Assembly: GCA_036381615.1 (NCBI GenBank)
Contig: DASVCL010000007.1
Span: forward strand, 1 to 39,672
Direction: 5' to 3'
DNA length: 39,672 nt
Source: CALANV01 sp036381615
Lineage (GTDB): Bacteria > Pseudomonadota > Alphaproteobacteria > CACIAM-22H2
How positions within the stretch are numbered: position 1 is the stretch's first letter; each line of letters starts with the position of its first letter. The notes under the pieces are model-generated. The model worked only from the letters and a program-made list of their open reading frames with translations. It did no database searches and was not told the origin of the DNA. Shown one piece after another: positions 10,581-19,087 of the stretch. Made by a program: the position numbers and the translations under genes.

Positions 10581-11193
10581 CGCAGCCGCCGGCGCGCTGT
10601 GCGACGCCGAGGGCCGGCGCTTCGATCCCGGCGCGCGCGTGTGGCGGCCGCATGGACGCGCAGCGGAGGGCGAGGCCGTGAGCCTGCGCACGGCCGTGCG
10701 CTGGCTGCAGCGCGACAGCGGACATCCCGTCACGGCGCCGATCGGCGTCATCGGCCCGCGCGAGGCGAGCCCGGCGCAGTGCGCGGCGGCCGAGGAGATC
10801 GGCGCCGCGCTCGCCGAGATGGGTATCGCGGTGCTGTGTGGCGGCCGCCAGGGCGTGATGGAGGCGGTGTGCCGGGGTGCTGCCTCGCGCGGCGGGCTCG
10901 CCATCGGCCTGCTGCCCGAAGCCGATACGTCCGGCGCCAACCCTCATGTGACCATCGCGCTCGCGACCGGCATCGGCGAGGCGCGCAACGCGCTCATCGC
11001 GCGGGCGGCCTTCTGTCTGGTGGCGGTCGGCAATTCCTACGGCACGCTGTCGGAAGTGGCGCTCGGCCTGCAGTTCGGCAAGCGCGTCTTCGGCCTCGAG
11101 GGCGCCGCAACGGTGGACGGCGTGCGCCATGTCGAATCGCCGCAGGCGGCCGCGGACGCGGTGGCGCGGTTTCTCCTGAATCTCGACGATTGA
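10567..11193 (+). CDS. SLOG/TIGR00725-family Rossmann protein (LOG-like)
   Basis: This 208-residue cytoplasmic protein has a roughly 50-residue N-terminal extension and then a SLOG Rossmann domain. The nucleotide-binding loops read IGVIGPREAS, CGGRQGVMEAV and GNSYGTLSEVALGLQFGK, the last matching the GGGYGTLSE motif of TIGR00725 proteins but with two glycines changed (VGNS). The arginine-bearing segment GIGEARNALIARAA is kept. Related LOG proteins hydrolyse nucleoside 5'-monophosphates; DprA relatives bind DNA. Activity here is uncertain because the PGG motif of true LOG enzymes is missing. The 14-base overlap with the importer permease is the only functional clue and suggests it processes or senses the imported compound. 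Confidence 0.82.
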   Translation: MLTLDAAAGALCDAEGRRFDPGARVWRPHGRAAEGEAVSLRTAVRWLQRDSGHPVTAPIGVIGPREASPAQCAAAEEIGAALAEMGIAVLCGGRQGVMEAVCRGAASRGGLAIGLLPEADTSGANPHVTIALATGIGEARNALIARAAFCLVAVGNSYGTLSEVALGLQFGKRVFGLEGAATVDGVRHVESPQAAADAVARFLLNLDD

Positions 11194-11230
11194 GCCGGCG
11201 CCGCCCGCGGGCGGTCCCGTCGACTCACGC

Positions 11231-13630
11231 CTAAGGCTTGTGCGGGAATTCCAGGACGAACACGGTGCCGCCATCGGACTCGAAGCGGTATCGGCCATCG
11301 AGCCGTTCGACCAACCCGTCGATGAGCGTCATGCCGATCGAGCCCTGACGCGCGGCCCAGTCCGGCGACAATCCGACGCCGTCGTCGCGCACGGTCACGG
11401 TGACGCGGCGGTCGACCTCGACGAGCCGGATGAAGATGTTGCCGCGGCGCTCGCCCGGAAACGCGTGCTTGTACGCATTTGCGATCACCTCGGTCAGGAT
11501 CAGGCCGAGCGGCATCGCCGTATCGACGTCGAACGCGATCGGCGGCACGTCGAGATGGCTGGTGATGCGTCCGCCCACCGCGAAGATGCCTGCCAAGTCC
11601 GAGATCAGCATCTGCAGATATATCGAGAAGTCGACGTGCGACAGACTCTCGGAGCTGTAGAGCTGATCGTGGACCCGCCCCATCGCGCGGATGCGCGCGA
11701 CACTGTCCTGGAGATGCCCGAGCAGCTCGGGCGATGCCGCACGCCCCTGAAGGTTGAGCAGGCTGCTGACGACCTGGAGGTTGTTCTTGACGCGGTGGTG
11801 GACCTCGCGCAGCAGCGTCTCGCGCTGCGCGAGCAGCGTCCGCACCTTGGTGATGTCGAAGGTGACGCCCTTGGCGCTGATCGCACGCCCGTCGGCCCCG
11901 AGCGTGACGCGCCCGCGGTCGACCAGCCAGCGGTACACGCCGTCCGACCCGAGGAAGCGGAACTCGACCTCGATGTCGCCGCCGCACTTCATCGCCGTGT
12001 CGATCGCGTTCGCGTAGTGCTCGCGGTCGGCCGGATGGAGCCGATCGCGGAACCAGGCCTGGCTCGGCTCCATGTCCGCCGGATCGACGCACAGGACCTC
12101 CTCGGCGTTCGGCGAGCGATAGACCCTGTCGGTGACGGGGTAATACTCCCACGAATAGGCGTGCGACGCCTCGAGCGCGAAACGCAGCCGCTCCTCGCTT
12201 TCGCGCGCCGACGCCTCGGCCGCTTTCAGGTCGGAAATGTCGAAGATGACGCCGTCCCAGATCGTGTCGCCGTTGTCCGCGCGGAACGGCTGGGCCGAGA
12301 TGTAGACCCATCGTGTGACGCCGGGCTTGGGCGATACGAAGCGGAGCTCGAGCCGGACCGGCAGCAGTAGCCGCGCCGATTCGTCGATCGCGGCGCGCCA
12401 TCTTGCCTGGTCGTCGGGATGAATCAGCGACCGCAGCCGCGGCTGGACGACGCGCGCATTCTGCGGAGTCGCGGGTAACGTGATCAGCTCGCGCGCGGCA
12501 CCGTCGAACAGCGGGAAGAAGACGGAGCCTTCGGGCCGCTGCACGCGCCGGAACACGAGCCCCGGGAAATTGTCGGCGATGTTGAGGACGAGCTGGTCGG
12601 CCTCGTAACGGATCAGGAGCTGCTCCTCGTGGCGCCGGCGCATCAGGTCGCGCCCGACGAGGACCGCGAGCCCGCCGGCGGCGGCCACGCTCGCGACAAT
12701 GCCGACGAAGCTGATCAGCAGCGTGCGGCGCCACGGGCCGTCGACATCGGCGGCGGGAATGCCGAAGACGATGGTCCATCCCGTGAGTGCCGACTGTGCA
12801 TAGGCGGTGTAGACGTCGGACCGGCCGTCCGGCGCCTTCTTGCGCAGGAAGCCGGTCGGCGCGCCGGCGATCTGTTCGCGCAGCGCCGCGCCGATGCGTC
12901 TGCCGACAATGCGTTCGACGCTGCCCGTGCCCGCGACGACGACGCCGTCGGCATCGCTCAGCGACGCCATCCGGTCCGCCCCGCCGACCTGCGCGGCCAG
13001 CAAAAACTGCATGGCGTCCGGCTTCAGCAGGGCGCCGACGATCCTCGTGGTCCGTTGCCGCACGACGGGAACGCGGATCGCGACGGTGACGGAGGCGGCA
13101 TCCGGCCCGCGCTCCGTCAGGGTCGCGATCTCGAACGGCCGATGCCCCGCGACGAGCGCACGCATCGTCCCCGGCGCGCCGATGTCGGAGAGCGGCGTGC
13201 CGGGCGTATATCGCGTGTCGAGAAGCTGCCGCCCGGTTTCGGCATCGTGAACGGTAAGTGACAGCCATGCCGGATGGGCGGCCACGATGCGCCGCAGTTC
13301 GGCATGCAGCGCGCGGAGATCCGGCTGGTCGAACGCGGCATTCGCCGCCACGATCCGAAGGGCATCGAGGTGCCCCTGCATCTGCCGGTCGATGCCTTCG
13401 GCGGCCAAGCGGGCCGTGGCCTTCACCCGCTCGACCACGGCCTCGCGCGCGTGCTGGCCGATCATCACGAGCAGCACGATGCCGCAGATCAGGAGCGGCA
13501 GCAGCACCGCAAGAACGAGACGGATCAGCGCCGGCCGGAACGAGGCCGAGCCCGGCGTCGCCGACCATGCAGCCGCACCATGCCCCGATCTGGTGCGGCC
13601 GGGCTCATGAATCCGGGTGATCATGAGCAT
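11231..13630 (-). CDS. membrane sensor histidine kinase (CACHE-PAS-PAS-HisKA_2)
   Basis: This 799-residue kinase starts with a membrane helix at about 33-56, then a periplasmic sensor region (about 57-290, CACHE-like) and a second helix near 295-320. Two PAS domains follow, each ending in a PAC segment (GVIFDISDLKAAEAS and GVTFDITKV). The transmitter has a HisKA_2 box with H612 in EVHHRVKNNLQ and an HATPase_c domain with the N-box TEVIANAYKHAFP and the G-box DDGVGL. The WxE motif of HWE kinases is not evident. The gene stands alone, with no response regulator beside it; such kinases often use single-domain receivers. Two nearby ATGs (13630, 13624) follow a G-run; the second has the better spacing. 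Confidence 0.93.
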   Translation of the reverse strand: MLMITRIHEPGRTRSGHGAAAWSATPGSASFRPALIRLVLAVLLPLLICGIVLLVMIGQHAREAVVERVKATARLAAEGIDRQMQGHLDALRIVAANAAFDQPDLRALHAELRRIVAAHPAWLSLTVHDAETGRQLLDTRYTPGTPLSDIGAPGTMRALVAGHRPFEIATLTERGPDAASVTVAIRVPVVRQRTTRIVGALLKPDAMQFLLAAQVGGADRMASLSDADGVVVAGTGSVERIVGRRIGAALREQIAGAPTGFLRKKAPDGRSDVYTAYAQSALTGWTIVFGIPAADVDGPWRRTLLISFVGIVASVAAAGGLAVLVGRDLMRRRHEEQLLIRYEADQLVLNIADNFPGLVFRRVQRPEGSVFFPLFDGAARELITLPATPQNARVVQPRLRSLIHPDDQARWRAAIDESARLLLPVRLELRFVSPKPGVTRWVYISAQPFRADNGDTIWDGVIFDISDLKAAEASARESEERLRFALEASHAYSWEYYPVTDRVYRSPNAEEVLCVDPADMEPSQAWFRDRLHPADREHYANAIDTAMKCGGDIEVEFRFLGSDGVYRWLVDRGRVTLGADGRAISAKGVTFDITKVRTLLAQRETLLREVHHRVKNNLQVVSSLLNLQGRAASPELLGHLQDSVARIRAMGRVHDQLYSSESLSHVDFSIYLQMLISDLAGIFAVGGRITSHLDVPPIAFDVDTAMPLGLILTEVIANAYKHAFPGERRGNIFIRLVEVDRRVTVTVRDDGVGLSPDWAARQGSIGMTLIDGLVERLDGRYRFESDGGTVFVLEFPHKP

Positions 13631-13667
13631 GCCCCCCGCACGAAGCCGCGGGGTAGGATCTTACCTC

Positions 13668-13711
13668 GAATGGGCGGTCAGGTACGCTCAAAAAACCTTG
13701 AATACCCATTC
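13668..13711. promoter_or_regulatory. inverted repeat upstream of the sensor kinase
   Basis: GAATGGG at 13668-13674 is repeated in inverted form as CCCATTC at 13705-13711, 38 bases upstream of the kinase start and enclosing an A-run. It may be an operator or an mRNA hairpin; neither a regulator nor a promoter could be tied to it. The rest of the 13631-13859 spacer shows no gene. Confidence 0.25.
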
Positions 13712-13859
13712 CGGGTGAGGCGAGCTACCCTAAGTTGTTGAAGCAGACGGAGGAATTCTGCTGCCCGGGAGACGGGCCGGCCGGCCGCCGCCATCGTGAT
13801 CGCGGCGGAGCCGGCGCCGCGCGCAGCGCGCACGGCGCCGACTCGGGACCGGGGAGCGC

Positions 13860-14459
13860 TCAGGCCCAGGCGCCGGAATCGCGCACGACGACGGCGAAGC
13901 GGTCGGCGAGCGCCGCCAGCGTGGCGCGGTGGACCGCATCGGCGGGCTGCACGCCGCCCAGGGGATCGGGCAGATCGCGCGTGGCCGTGGCGTTAGCGAC
14001 GACGGTGGTGCGATAGCCGAGATCGAGCGCGGAGCGCACCGTCGCGCTCACGCACATATGGGTCATGAAGCCGACGACGATGAGTTCCTTGCGGCCGGTG
14101 GCCTGGATCGCGTCGTGCAGCGTCGTGCGCGCGAAGGAATTGGGCAGTCCCTTGGGCACGACCGTCTCCCCCGCCACCGGGGTCAGCTCGGGCACGATCT
14201 TGGACTTCGGCCCGTCCGGATCGAACAACGCGCCGCCCGGCCGGCCATGGTGCACGACATGGAAGACGGGCGCGCCCGCGCGCCGGGCGCGGTCGAGCAC
14301 GCGCGCCGCCTCGGCGAGCGCCGGGCGGATGCCGGGCAGGGGCAGGCCGCCGTCCACGTATTCCATCTGCGCGTCGATGATGACGAGCGCCGCGCGGTCC
14401 CAGGGACTCGGCTCGCGCGGCGCGCCCGCCATCTCGAGAAGAGTCTTGGGGTCGGCCAT
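13860..14459 (-). CDS. isochorismatase-family cysteine hydrolase
   Basis: This 199-residue cytoplasmic enzyme has the isochorismatase fold. The catalytic triad is visible: D29 (LVIIDAQMEYVDGG), K103 (VVPKGLPNSF) and C136 (GFMTHMCVSATVRSALDLGY), with the conserved cis-peptide region just before the cysteine. Members hydrolyse amides or vinyl ethers (nicotinamidase, N-carbamoylsarcosine amidase, ureidoacrylate amidase, isochorismatase). The presence of cysteine favours amide hydrolysis, but the substrate is unknown. It is divergent from the ECF41 unit; the 244-base spacer contains the ECF41 promoter facing away from it. Confidence 0.92.
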   Translation of the reverse strand: MADPKTLLEMAGAPREPSPWDRAALVIIDAQMEYVDGGLPLPGIRPALAEAARVLDRARRAGAPVFHVVHHGRPGGALFDPDGPKSKIVPELTPVAGETVVPKGLPNSFARTTLHDAIQATGRKELIVVGFMTHMCVSATVRSALDLGYRTTVVANATATRDLPDPLGGVQPADAVHRATLAALADRFAVVVRDSGAWA

Positions 14460-14639
14460 GAACGATGCTCCGCGACGTTGATTCCGCCTGCCAAGCTATC
14501 GTCCCGCCGGTCCGACGTAAACTGGTCGCCTCGCGAGCGCCTCGAGCCGCGCAACACACGGAGGACGCCGGGGCGGGCCAGGATCAGGGAGCGGCATGTA
14601 TCGGGTAGAAGTGTATCGGGCAGAAAATTTCGGCGCGCA

Positions 14640-14667
14640 TGTCACACCGGGCAGGTCCTGTCTCGTC
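14640..14667 (+). promoter_or_regulatory. ECF41-type sigma factor promoter
   Basis: TGTCACA at 14640-14646 and CGTC at 14664-14667 are separated by 17 bases. This is the promoter known for ECF41 sigma factors, and the ECF41 gene is encoded right downstream. A transcript would start near 14674, leaving a leader of about 30 bases to the ATG at 14704. It therefore rules out the upstream in-frame ATGs at 14596 and 14668 as starts from this promoter. The element predicts control of the AhpD-like gene, and of the sigma gene through read-through. Confidence 0.78.
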
Positions 14668-14703
14668 ATGGCGCCGGAACCCACAACAACGGGAAACGGA
14701 ACC

Positions 14704-15174
14704 ATGACTGCCAGACTCGATCCCTTCGCCGCTGCCCCTTCGCTCATGAAGGTCTGGTCCAGCGCAACGGCCGCCATCAACTCGAGCCTCGAGCCGACCC
14801 TCACCAAGCTCGTGGAGATCCGTGCCTCCCAGATCAACGGCTGCGCCAACTGCATCAACATGCATGTGGCGGAAGCGCGTGCGATGGGCGAAACCGAACA
14901 GCGGATCTATCTGCTGTCGGCCTGGCGCGAAGCCCCCTGCTATTCCGATCGCGAACGGGCCGCGCTCGGCTGGACCGAGGCGTTGACGCGACTGTCGGAA
15001 GGGCATGCACTCGAAAGTGCCTATGACGCCCTGAAGGCACAGTTCACGGCGGAGGAGCAGGTGAAGCTCACCCTGACGATCAACATCATCAACGGCTGGA
15101 ACCGCATCGCCGTCGGCTTCCGTATGTGGCACGAACCGGCGGCCGGCACGGCCGCGGCCGAAGCGGCCGCCTGA
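14704..15174 (+). CDS. carboxymuconolactone decarboxylase / AhpD-like protein (ECF41 partner)
   Basis: This 156-residue protein belongs to the AhpD/CMD family. The redox signature is complete: E38, C47 and C50 (GCANC) and H54, the CxxCxxxH arrangement used by AhpD-type peroxidases to relay electrons to peroxides. It probably forms helical oligomers in the cytoplasm. ECF41 sigma factors are typically encoded beside a CMD, oxidoreductase or epimerase gene (the COE partner) that is their main target, and this gene fits that role. It follows an ECF41 promoter and its stop codon overlaps the start of the sigma gene. The ATG at 14704 was chosen from the promoter position. Confidence 0.92.
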   Translation: MTARLDPFAAAPSLMKVWSSATAAINSSLEPTLTKLVEIRASQINGCANCINMHVAEARAMGETEQRIYLLSAWREAPCYSDRERAALGWTEALTRLSEGHALESAYDALKAQFTAEEQVKLTLTINIINGWNRIAVGFRMWHEPAAGTAAAEAAA

Positions 15175-16031
15175 TGACGGACATCGGACGCGAGGACGCA
15201 GCGGCGCGTTTCGACCCGCTGCGTCCGAAGCTCATGCGCATCGCCTATCGCATGCTCGGCTCCGTGGCCGATGCCGAGGACGTGGTGCAGGAGGCCTTCA
15301 TCCGCTGGATGAGGACCGACCGCAGCGAGGTGCGCGAACCCGAGGCGTTCCTGCGCCGTACGGTCACCCGGCTCTGCCTCGACCAGCTCAAATCGGCGCG
15401 GCGCCAGCGCGAGACCTATGTCGGTCCGTGGCTGCCCGAGCCGGTCGTGGAAGACGAGGCGGAGGAAGACGTCACCCTGCCGCTGATGCTGGCGCTGGAA
15501 CGCCTTTCGCCGCTCGAACGCGCGGCGTTCCTGCTGCACGACGTGTTCGGGCTCGGATTCGATGAGGTCGCGGCGACCATCCAGCGCGACGCGGCGGCCT
15601 GCCGCCAGCTCGCCGCCCGCGCGCGCGTCCATATCCGCGAGGCGAGACCGCGCTTCCAGGTCGAGAAGCAGCGCGGTCTCGAGCTTGCCAGGGCCTTCTA
15701 CACGGCGTCGCGCAGCGGCGACATGAAGGCGCTCAGCACGATACTGGCAGCCGACGTCAGTCTCCATGCCGACGGCGGCGGCAAGCGTCCGGCCGCGATG
15801 GAGCCGGTCATCGGGTTCGATGCCGTCATGAAGATACATGAGTATCTGGCGGCTCAGTTCCGGACGAACGGCTCGAAACTTCTTCGTGTCGGCTTCGTCA
15901 ACGGGCTGCCCGGCTTCATCACGCGCGAGGCCGACGGCGAGCTCCAGACGACCGCGCTCGACATCGAGGACGGAAAAGTCGCCGCAATCTACGTGGTGCG
16001 GAACCCCGACAAGCTGAAGCATCTGCACTAG
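15174..16031 (+). CDS. ECF41-family RNA polymerase sigma factor with SnoaL-like C-terminus
   Basis: This 285-residue sigma factor has region 2 at about 15-80 (RIAYRMLGSVADAEDVVQEAFIRW), region 4 at about 105-160 (LSPLERAAFLLHDVFGLGFDEVAATI) and a SnoaL-like C-terminal domain at about 165-285. ECF41 signature motifs are all present: WLPEP at 86-90 in the linker, DGGGK at 200-204 and NGLPG at 243-247. In this group the fused C-terminal domain replaces an anti-sigma factor and modulates activity. No anti-sigma gene is nearby, as expected. It overlaps the AhpD-like gene (TGATG) and should be co-transcribed from the 14640 promoter. The triggering signal is unknown. Confidence 0.95.
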   Translation: MTDIGREDAAARFDPLRPKLMRIAYRMLGSVADAEDVVQEAFIRWMRTDRSEVREPEAFLRRTVTRLCLDQLKSARRQRETYVGPWLPEPVVEDEAEEDVTLPLMLALERLSPLERAAFLLHDVFGLGFDEVAATIQRDAAACRQLAARARVHIREARPRFQVEKQRGLELARAFYTASRSGDMKALSTILAADVSLHADGGGKRPAAMEPVIGFDAVMKIHEYLAAQFRTNGSKLLRVGFVNGLPGFITREADGELQTTALDIEDGKVAAIYVVRNPDKLKHLH

Positions 16032-16150
16032 CCGGTCGCGGGGCCATGTTCGGGCGGCACGTCGCGCCACCGCACGCGGCCCGATCAGCCGAACCCCGAC
16101 CGGGGACGCAAGACCCGAAGCGCATCGACGGTCCCGTATGCGTTCGCGGC

Positions 16151-16735
16151 CTAGCGCCCCATCCGTTCGCTTGCGGCCGGCTGGCGGCGGAACTCGACGG
16201 CGGCCTCGCGACCGGCGGGCGTCACCGTCAGCACGTCGCCGCTGAGCAGCGCCATGCCTTCGAGGTCGCCGATATCGACAGTGCGCTGCGGTACCGTCGC
16301 CACCCAGCCGGCGGGTACGCCCGTACCGCGGTCGGGTTGCACGTTGTCGAGCCGGATCCGGTCACCGTCGACGCGATAGATGCCGCGCTCGATCTCGCCA
16401 GCCATGTCGACCGACCGGCCGCCGCAGGTCTGGCGCGCGATCGTGCTGACGACGTAACGGCTGTCCGGGTAAAGCGCGAGCGAGGCGCCCAGCACGTCCT
16501 CGCGGCAATTGCCCCACGCGGCCGTCGTGACCGGCACGGGCTGACCGTCGATGCGCTCGAGCACGTAAGTGCCGGTAACGTCGCCGGCGCGTGCAGGGCC
16601 TTCCGCCGCGCCCGATCCGCTTTCGCCGACGAGGCGTCCGCCCGTCGCGTCCCAGGCGCTCCGCGCCGTGTCGCAGGCGGCGAGCGAAAGCGCGGCGAGC
16701 GTGGCCATCGCCATCGCGTTCCGGCCCATGTTCAT
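16151..16735 (-). CDS. hypothetical lipoprotein, 194 aa
   Basis: The N-terminus MNMGRNAMAMATLAALSLAAC is a lipoprotein signal peptide with a lipobox ending at C21, so the mature protein is probably anchored to a membrane facing the periplasm. The rest is a soluble, mainly strand-rich domain with two further cysteines (GNCRED and RQTCGGR) that could form a disulfide, and a repeated theme of short turns (YVLERIDGQPVPV, RIRLDNVQPD). The build is reminiscent of small META-like lipoprotein domains, but no signature confirms it. A clear GGGAGGTG ribosome binding site supports the start. It is transcribed alone. Confidence 0.75.
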   Translation of the reverse strand: MNMGRNAMAMATLAALSLAACDTARSAWDATGGRLVGESGSGAAEGPARAGDVTGTYVLERIDGQPVPVTTAAWGNCREDVLGASLALYPDSRYVVSTIARQTCGGRSVDMAGEIERGIYRVDGDRIRLDNVQPDRGTGVPAGWVATVPQRTVDIGDLEGMALLSGDVLTVTPAGREAAVEFRRQPAASERMGR

Positions 16736-16980
16736 GCTTCACCTCCCTGTACGTTCGACGTCGGCGGGCGAACGGGCGCGGCGCGGCGGGGGTTCCGGCG
16801 GCAAAGTCCGGCAACGATCCGGCCCGGCCACGATCGGTTTGACCGGCAATCGCGCCGAGGCGGCTTGACCATGCTGCGATATTCAGGCTAGCTAGCCGCC
16901 AGCGCATACGGGGGGCGCCAGAAACTGCCGGTGCGCCAAAAATGTACGAACAGAGGCTTCGACAATTTGGGAGGCAACGG

Positions 16981-17019
16981 GTGAGCCTTCGTATGTCACC
17001 CTGCCGGACTCATGGCTGA
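16981..17019 (+). other. possible 12-codon leader ORF coupled to the ligase start
   Basis: A GTG at 16981 follows GGGAGG at ideal spacing and opens a 12-codon frame that ends at TGA 17017-17019, overlapping the ATG of the acyl-CoA synthetase at 17012. That ATG has no good ribosome binding site of its own, so translation may be coupled through this leader. Chance is possible. Confidence 0.3.
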
Positions 17020-18988
17020 CGCCGGCGGCATCAGCCTACCGTCCGACGCGGACACGTTTCCGAAACTCCTTCTCCACAACGCCAAGGTGCGCGGGGATCG
17101 CCCCGCCATTCGCGAGAAGGATTACGGAATCTGGCAGACCTGGACGTGGGCGCAGGTAAAGGAGGAGGTCCTCGCGATCGCGGCGGGCCTTGCCGCGCAA
17201 GGTATCACGCGGGGCGACAAGATCGCGATCGTCGGCGACAACCGGCCGCAGCTCTATTGGTCGATGTGCGCCGCCCAGTGCCTGGGCGCCGTCCCGGTGC
17301 CGGTCTACCAGGACTCGGTCGCCGACGAGATGGCCTACGTGGTCGACCACGCCGAGGCACGCCTGGCGGTCGCCGAGGACCAGGAGCAGGTGGACAAGCT
17401 GCTGTCGATCCGGGCGCGCTGCCCGCGTCTCACGACGATCGTCTACGACGATCCGCGCGGCCTCAGGAACTATCGCGACGAGTCCCTCGTCAGCCTCGCC
17501 GAGCTGACGCGACGCGGCCGCGCGTTGCGTGACGAGAAGCCCGGCTTCGTCGAGCGCGAGATCGCGGCCGGCAAGGGCAGCGACGTCTCCACCATCCTCT
17601 ACACGTCGGGAACGACGGGACAGCCGAAGGGCGTGGTGCTGTCCTTCGACAACCTGATCATCAGTGCCCGCAACGCGATCGCCTTCGACAATCTGACCGA
17701 CAAGGAAGAGGTCCTCGCCTATCTGCCGATGGCATGGGTCGGCGATCACCTGTTCTCGTACGCCGAGTCCTACGTCGCCGGCTTCTGCGTGTCGTGCCCC
17801 GAGAGCGGCGCCACGGTGCTCAACGACCTGCGCGAGATCGGGCCGACCTTCTTCTTCGCGCCGCCGCGCATCTTCGAGAACATCCTGACCACGGTCATGA
17901 TCCGCATGGACGACGCCGGCGCGATCAAGCGCTGGATGTTCCGGTACTTCATGGACGTGGCCAAGCGGGCGGGCATCAGGATCCTCGATAAGCAGCCGGT
18001 GCCGCTCGGCGACCGGATTCTCTATGCGCTGGGCGAGCTGCTGGTCTACGGCCCGCTCAAGAACACGCTCGGGTTCTCGCGCATCCGCCTGGGCTACACC
18101 GCCGGCGAGGCGATCGGCCCCGACATCTTCGACTTCTACCGCGCGCTCGGCATGAACCTGAAGCAGCTCTACGGCATGACCGAGACGAGCGTGAACATCT
18201 GCATGCAGCGGGACGGCCAGATCAAGGCCGACACCGTCGGCGTGCCGGCGCCGGAGGTCGAGATCAGGATCGCCGAAAACGGCGAGGTCCTGGTGAAGAG
18301 CCCCGGCGTCTTCCTGGGCTACTACAAGAACGAGGCGGCGACGCGCGAGACCCGGACGCCGGACGGCTGGGTGCATACCGGCGACGCCGGCTTCTTCGAC
18401 GCCGACGGCCAGCTCAAGATCATCGACCGCGCCAAGGACGTCGGCCGACTCAACGACGGCACGCTGTTCGCGCCGAAATACATCGAGAACAAGCTGAAGT
18501 TCTTCTCGTACATCAAGGAGGCGGTCGCGTTCGGCGACGGGCGCGACTACGTCGCGGCGTTCATCAACATCGATCTGGCGGCGGTCGGCAGCTGGGCGGA
18601 GCGCAACGGCCTGCCCTATGCCAGCTACCAGGAGCTCGCCGCGAAGCCCGAGGTCTACGCGCTGGTCCAGAGCTGCGTCGAGCAGGTCAACCGCGACCTC
18701 GCCGCCGATCCGAAGCTGTCCGGCTCGCAGATCCGGCGCTTCCTGATCCTGCACAAGGAGCTCGACGCCGACGACGGCGAGCTGACGCGAACCCGCAAGG
18801 TCCGCCGCCGCATCATCGCCGACCGCTACGCGCCGCTGATCGAGGCGCTCTATGCCGGCGTCGATCGCGCCCACATCGAGACGAAGGTCACCTTCGAGGA
18901 CGGGCGCACCGGCCTGATCAAGGCGGATCTCGAGATCCGCGAGGCGGCGCACGCGTCGCCATCGGTGCCGCTGAAGAAGGCGAGCTGA
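17012..18988 (+). CDS. AMP-forming long-chain acyl-CoA synthetase-like ligase
   Basis: This 658-residue ligase activates a carboxylic acid to its CoA thioester through an acyl-adenylate. The phosphate loop YTSGTTGQPKG lies near residues 197-207, followed by YGMTETS, the hinge region TGDAGFFDADGQLKIIDRAKD and the C-terminal catalytic lysine K596 in LTRTRKVRRR. The length and motif wording match the long-chain (FadD/FAA1-type, COG1022) branch rather than acetyl-CoA synthetases. It has no signal peptide. It heads a Liv-type transport locus and is followed by livG after 99 bases, which suggests it activates the imported acid. The chain length or ring nature of that acid cannot be read from sequence. 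Confidence 0.93.
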   Translation: MADAGGISLPSDADTFPKLLLHNAKVRGDRPAIREKDYGIWQTWTWAQVKEEVLAIAAGLAAQGITRGDKIAIVGDNRPQLYWSMCAAQCLGAVPVPVYQDSVADEMAYVVDHAEARLAVAEDQEQVDKLLSIRARCPRLTTIVYDDPRGLRNYRDESLVSLAELTRRGRALRDEKPGFVEREIAAGKGSDVSTILYTSGTTGQPKGVVLSFDNLIISARNAIAFDNLTDKEEVLAYLPMAWVGDHLFSYAESYVAGFCVSCPESGATVLNDLREIGPTFFFAPPRIFENILTTVMIRMDDAGAIKRWMFRYFMDVAKRAGIRILDKQPVPLGDRILYALGELLVYGPLKNTLGFSRIRLGYTAGEAIGPDIFDFYRALGMNLKQLYGMTETSVNICMQRDGQIKADTVGVPAPEVEIRIAENGEVLVKSPGVFLGYYKNEAATRETRTPDGWVHTGDAGFFDADGQLKIIDRAKDVGRLNDGTLFAPKYIENKLKFFSYIKEAVAFGDGRDYVAAFINIDLAAVGSWAERNGLPYASYQELAAKPEVYALVQSCVEQVNRDLAADPKLSGSQIRRFLILHKELDADDGELTRTRKVRRRIIADRYAPLIEALYAGVDRAHIETKVTFEDGRTGLIKADLEIREAAHASPSVPLKKAS

Positions 18989-19087
18989 CATGGCTCCCGG
19001 AACGCAAGCGGCATCCCACGCCCGACCGCTTTCCGGCCGCATGGACCGGGGCCGGGCCGATCCCGCCGTCAGAGGAACGCGCGCGTC

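Noticed and set aside
11037..13568. 843-codon minus-strand frame overlapping the sensor kinase
   Set aside because: Same strand but another frame; the adjacent frame has all kinase motifs while this one is Arg/Ala-rich without domains.
14596..14703. Longer N-terminus of the AhpD-like protein from ATG 14596 or 14668
   Set aside because: Both starts lie upstream of the transcription start predicted from the ECF41 promoter; the extra residues are not part of the fold.
16994..17022. Second ECF41 promoter before the acyl-CoA synthetase (TGTCACC)
   Set aside because: The -35-like element has no CGTC at the right distance and overlaps the coding start.
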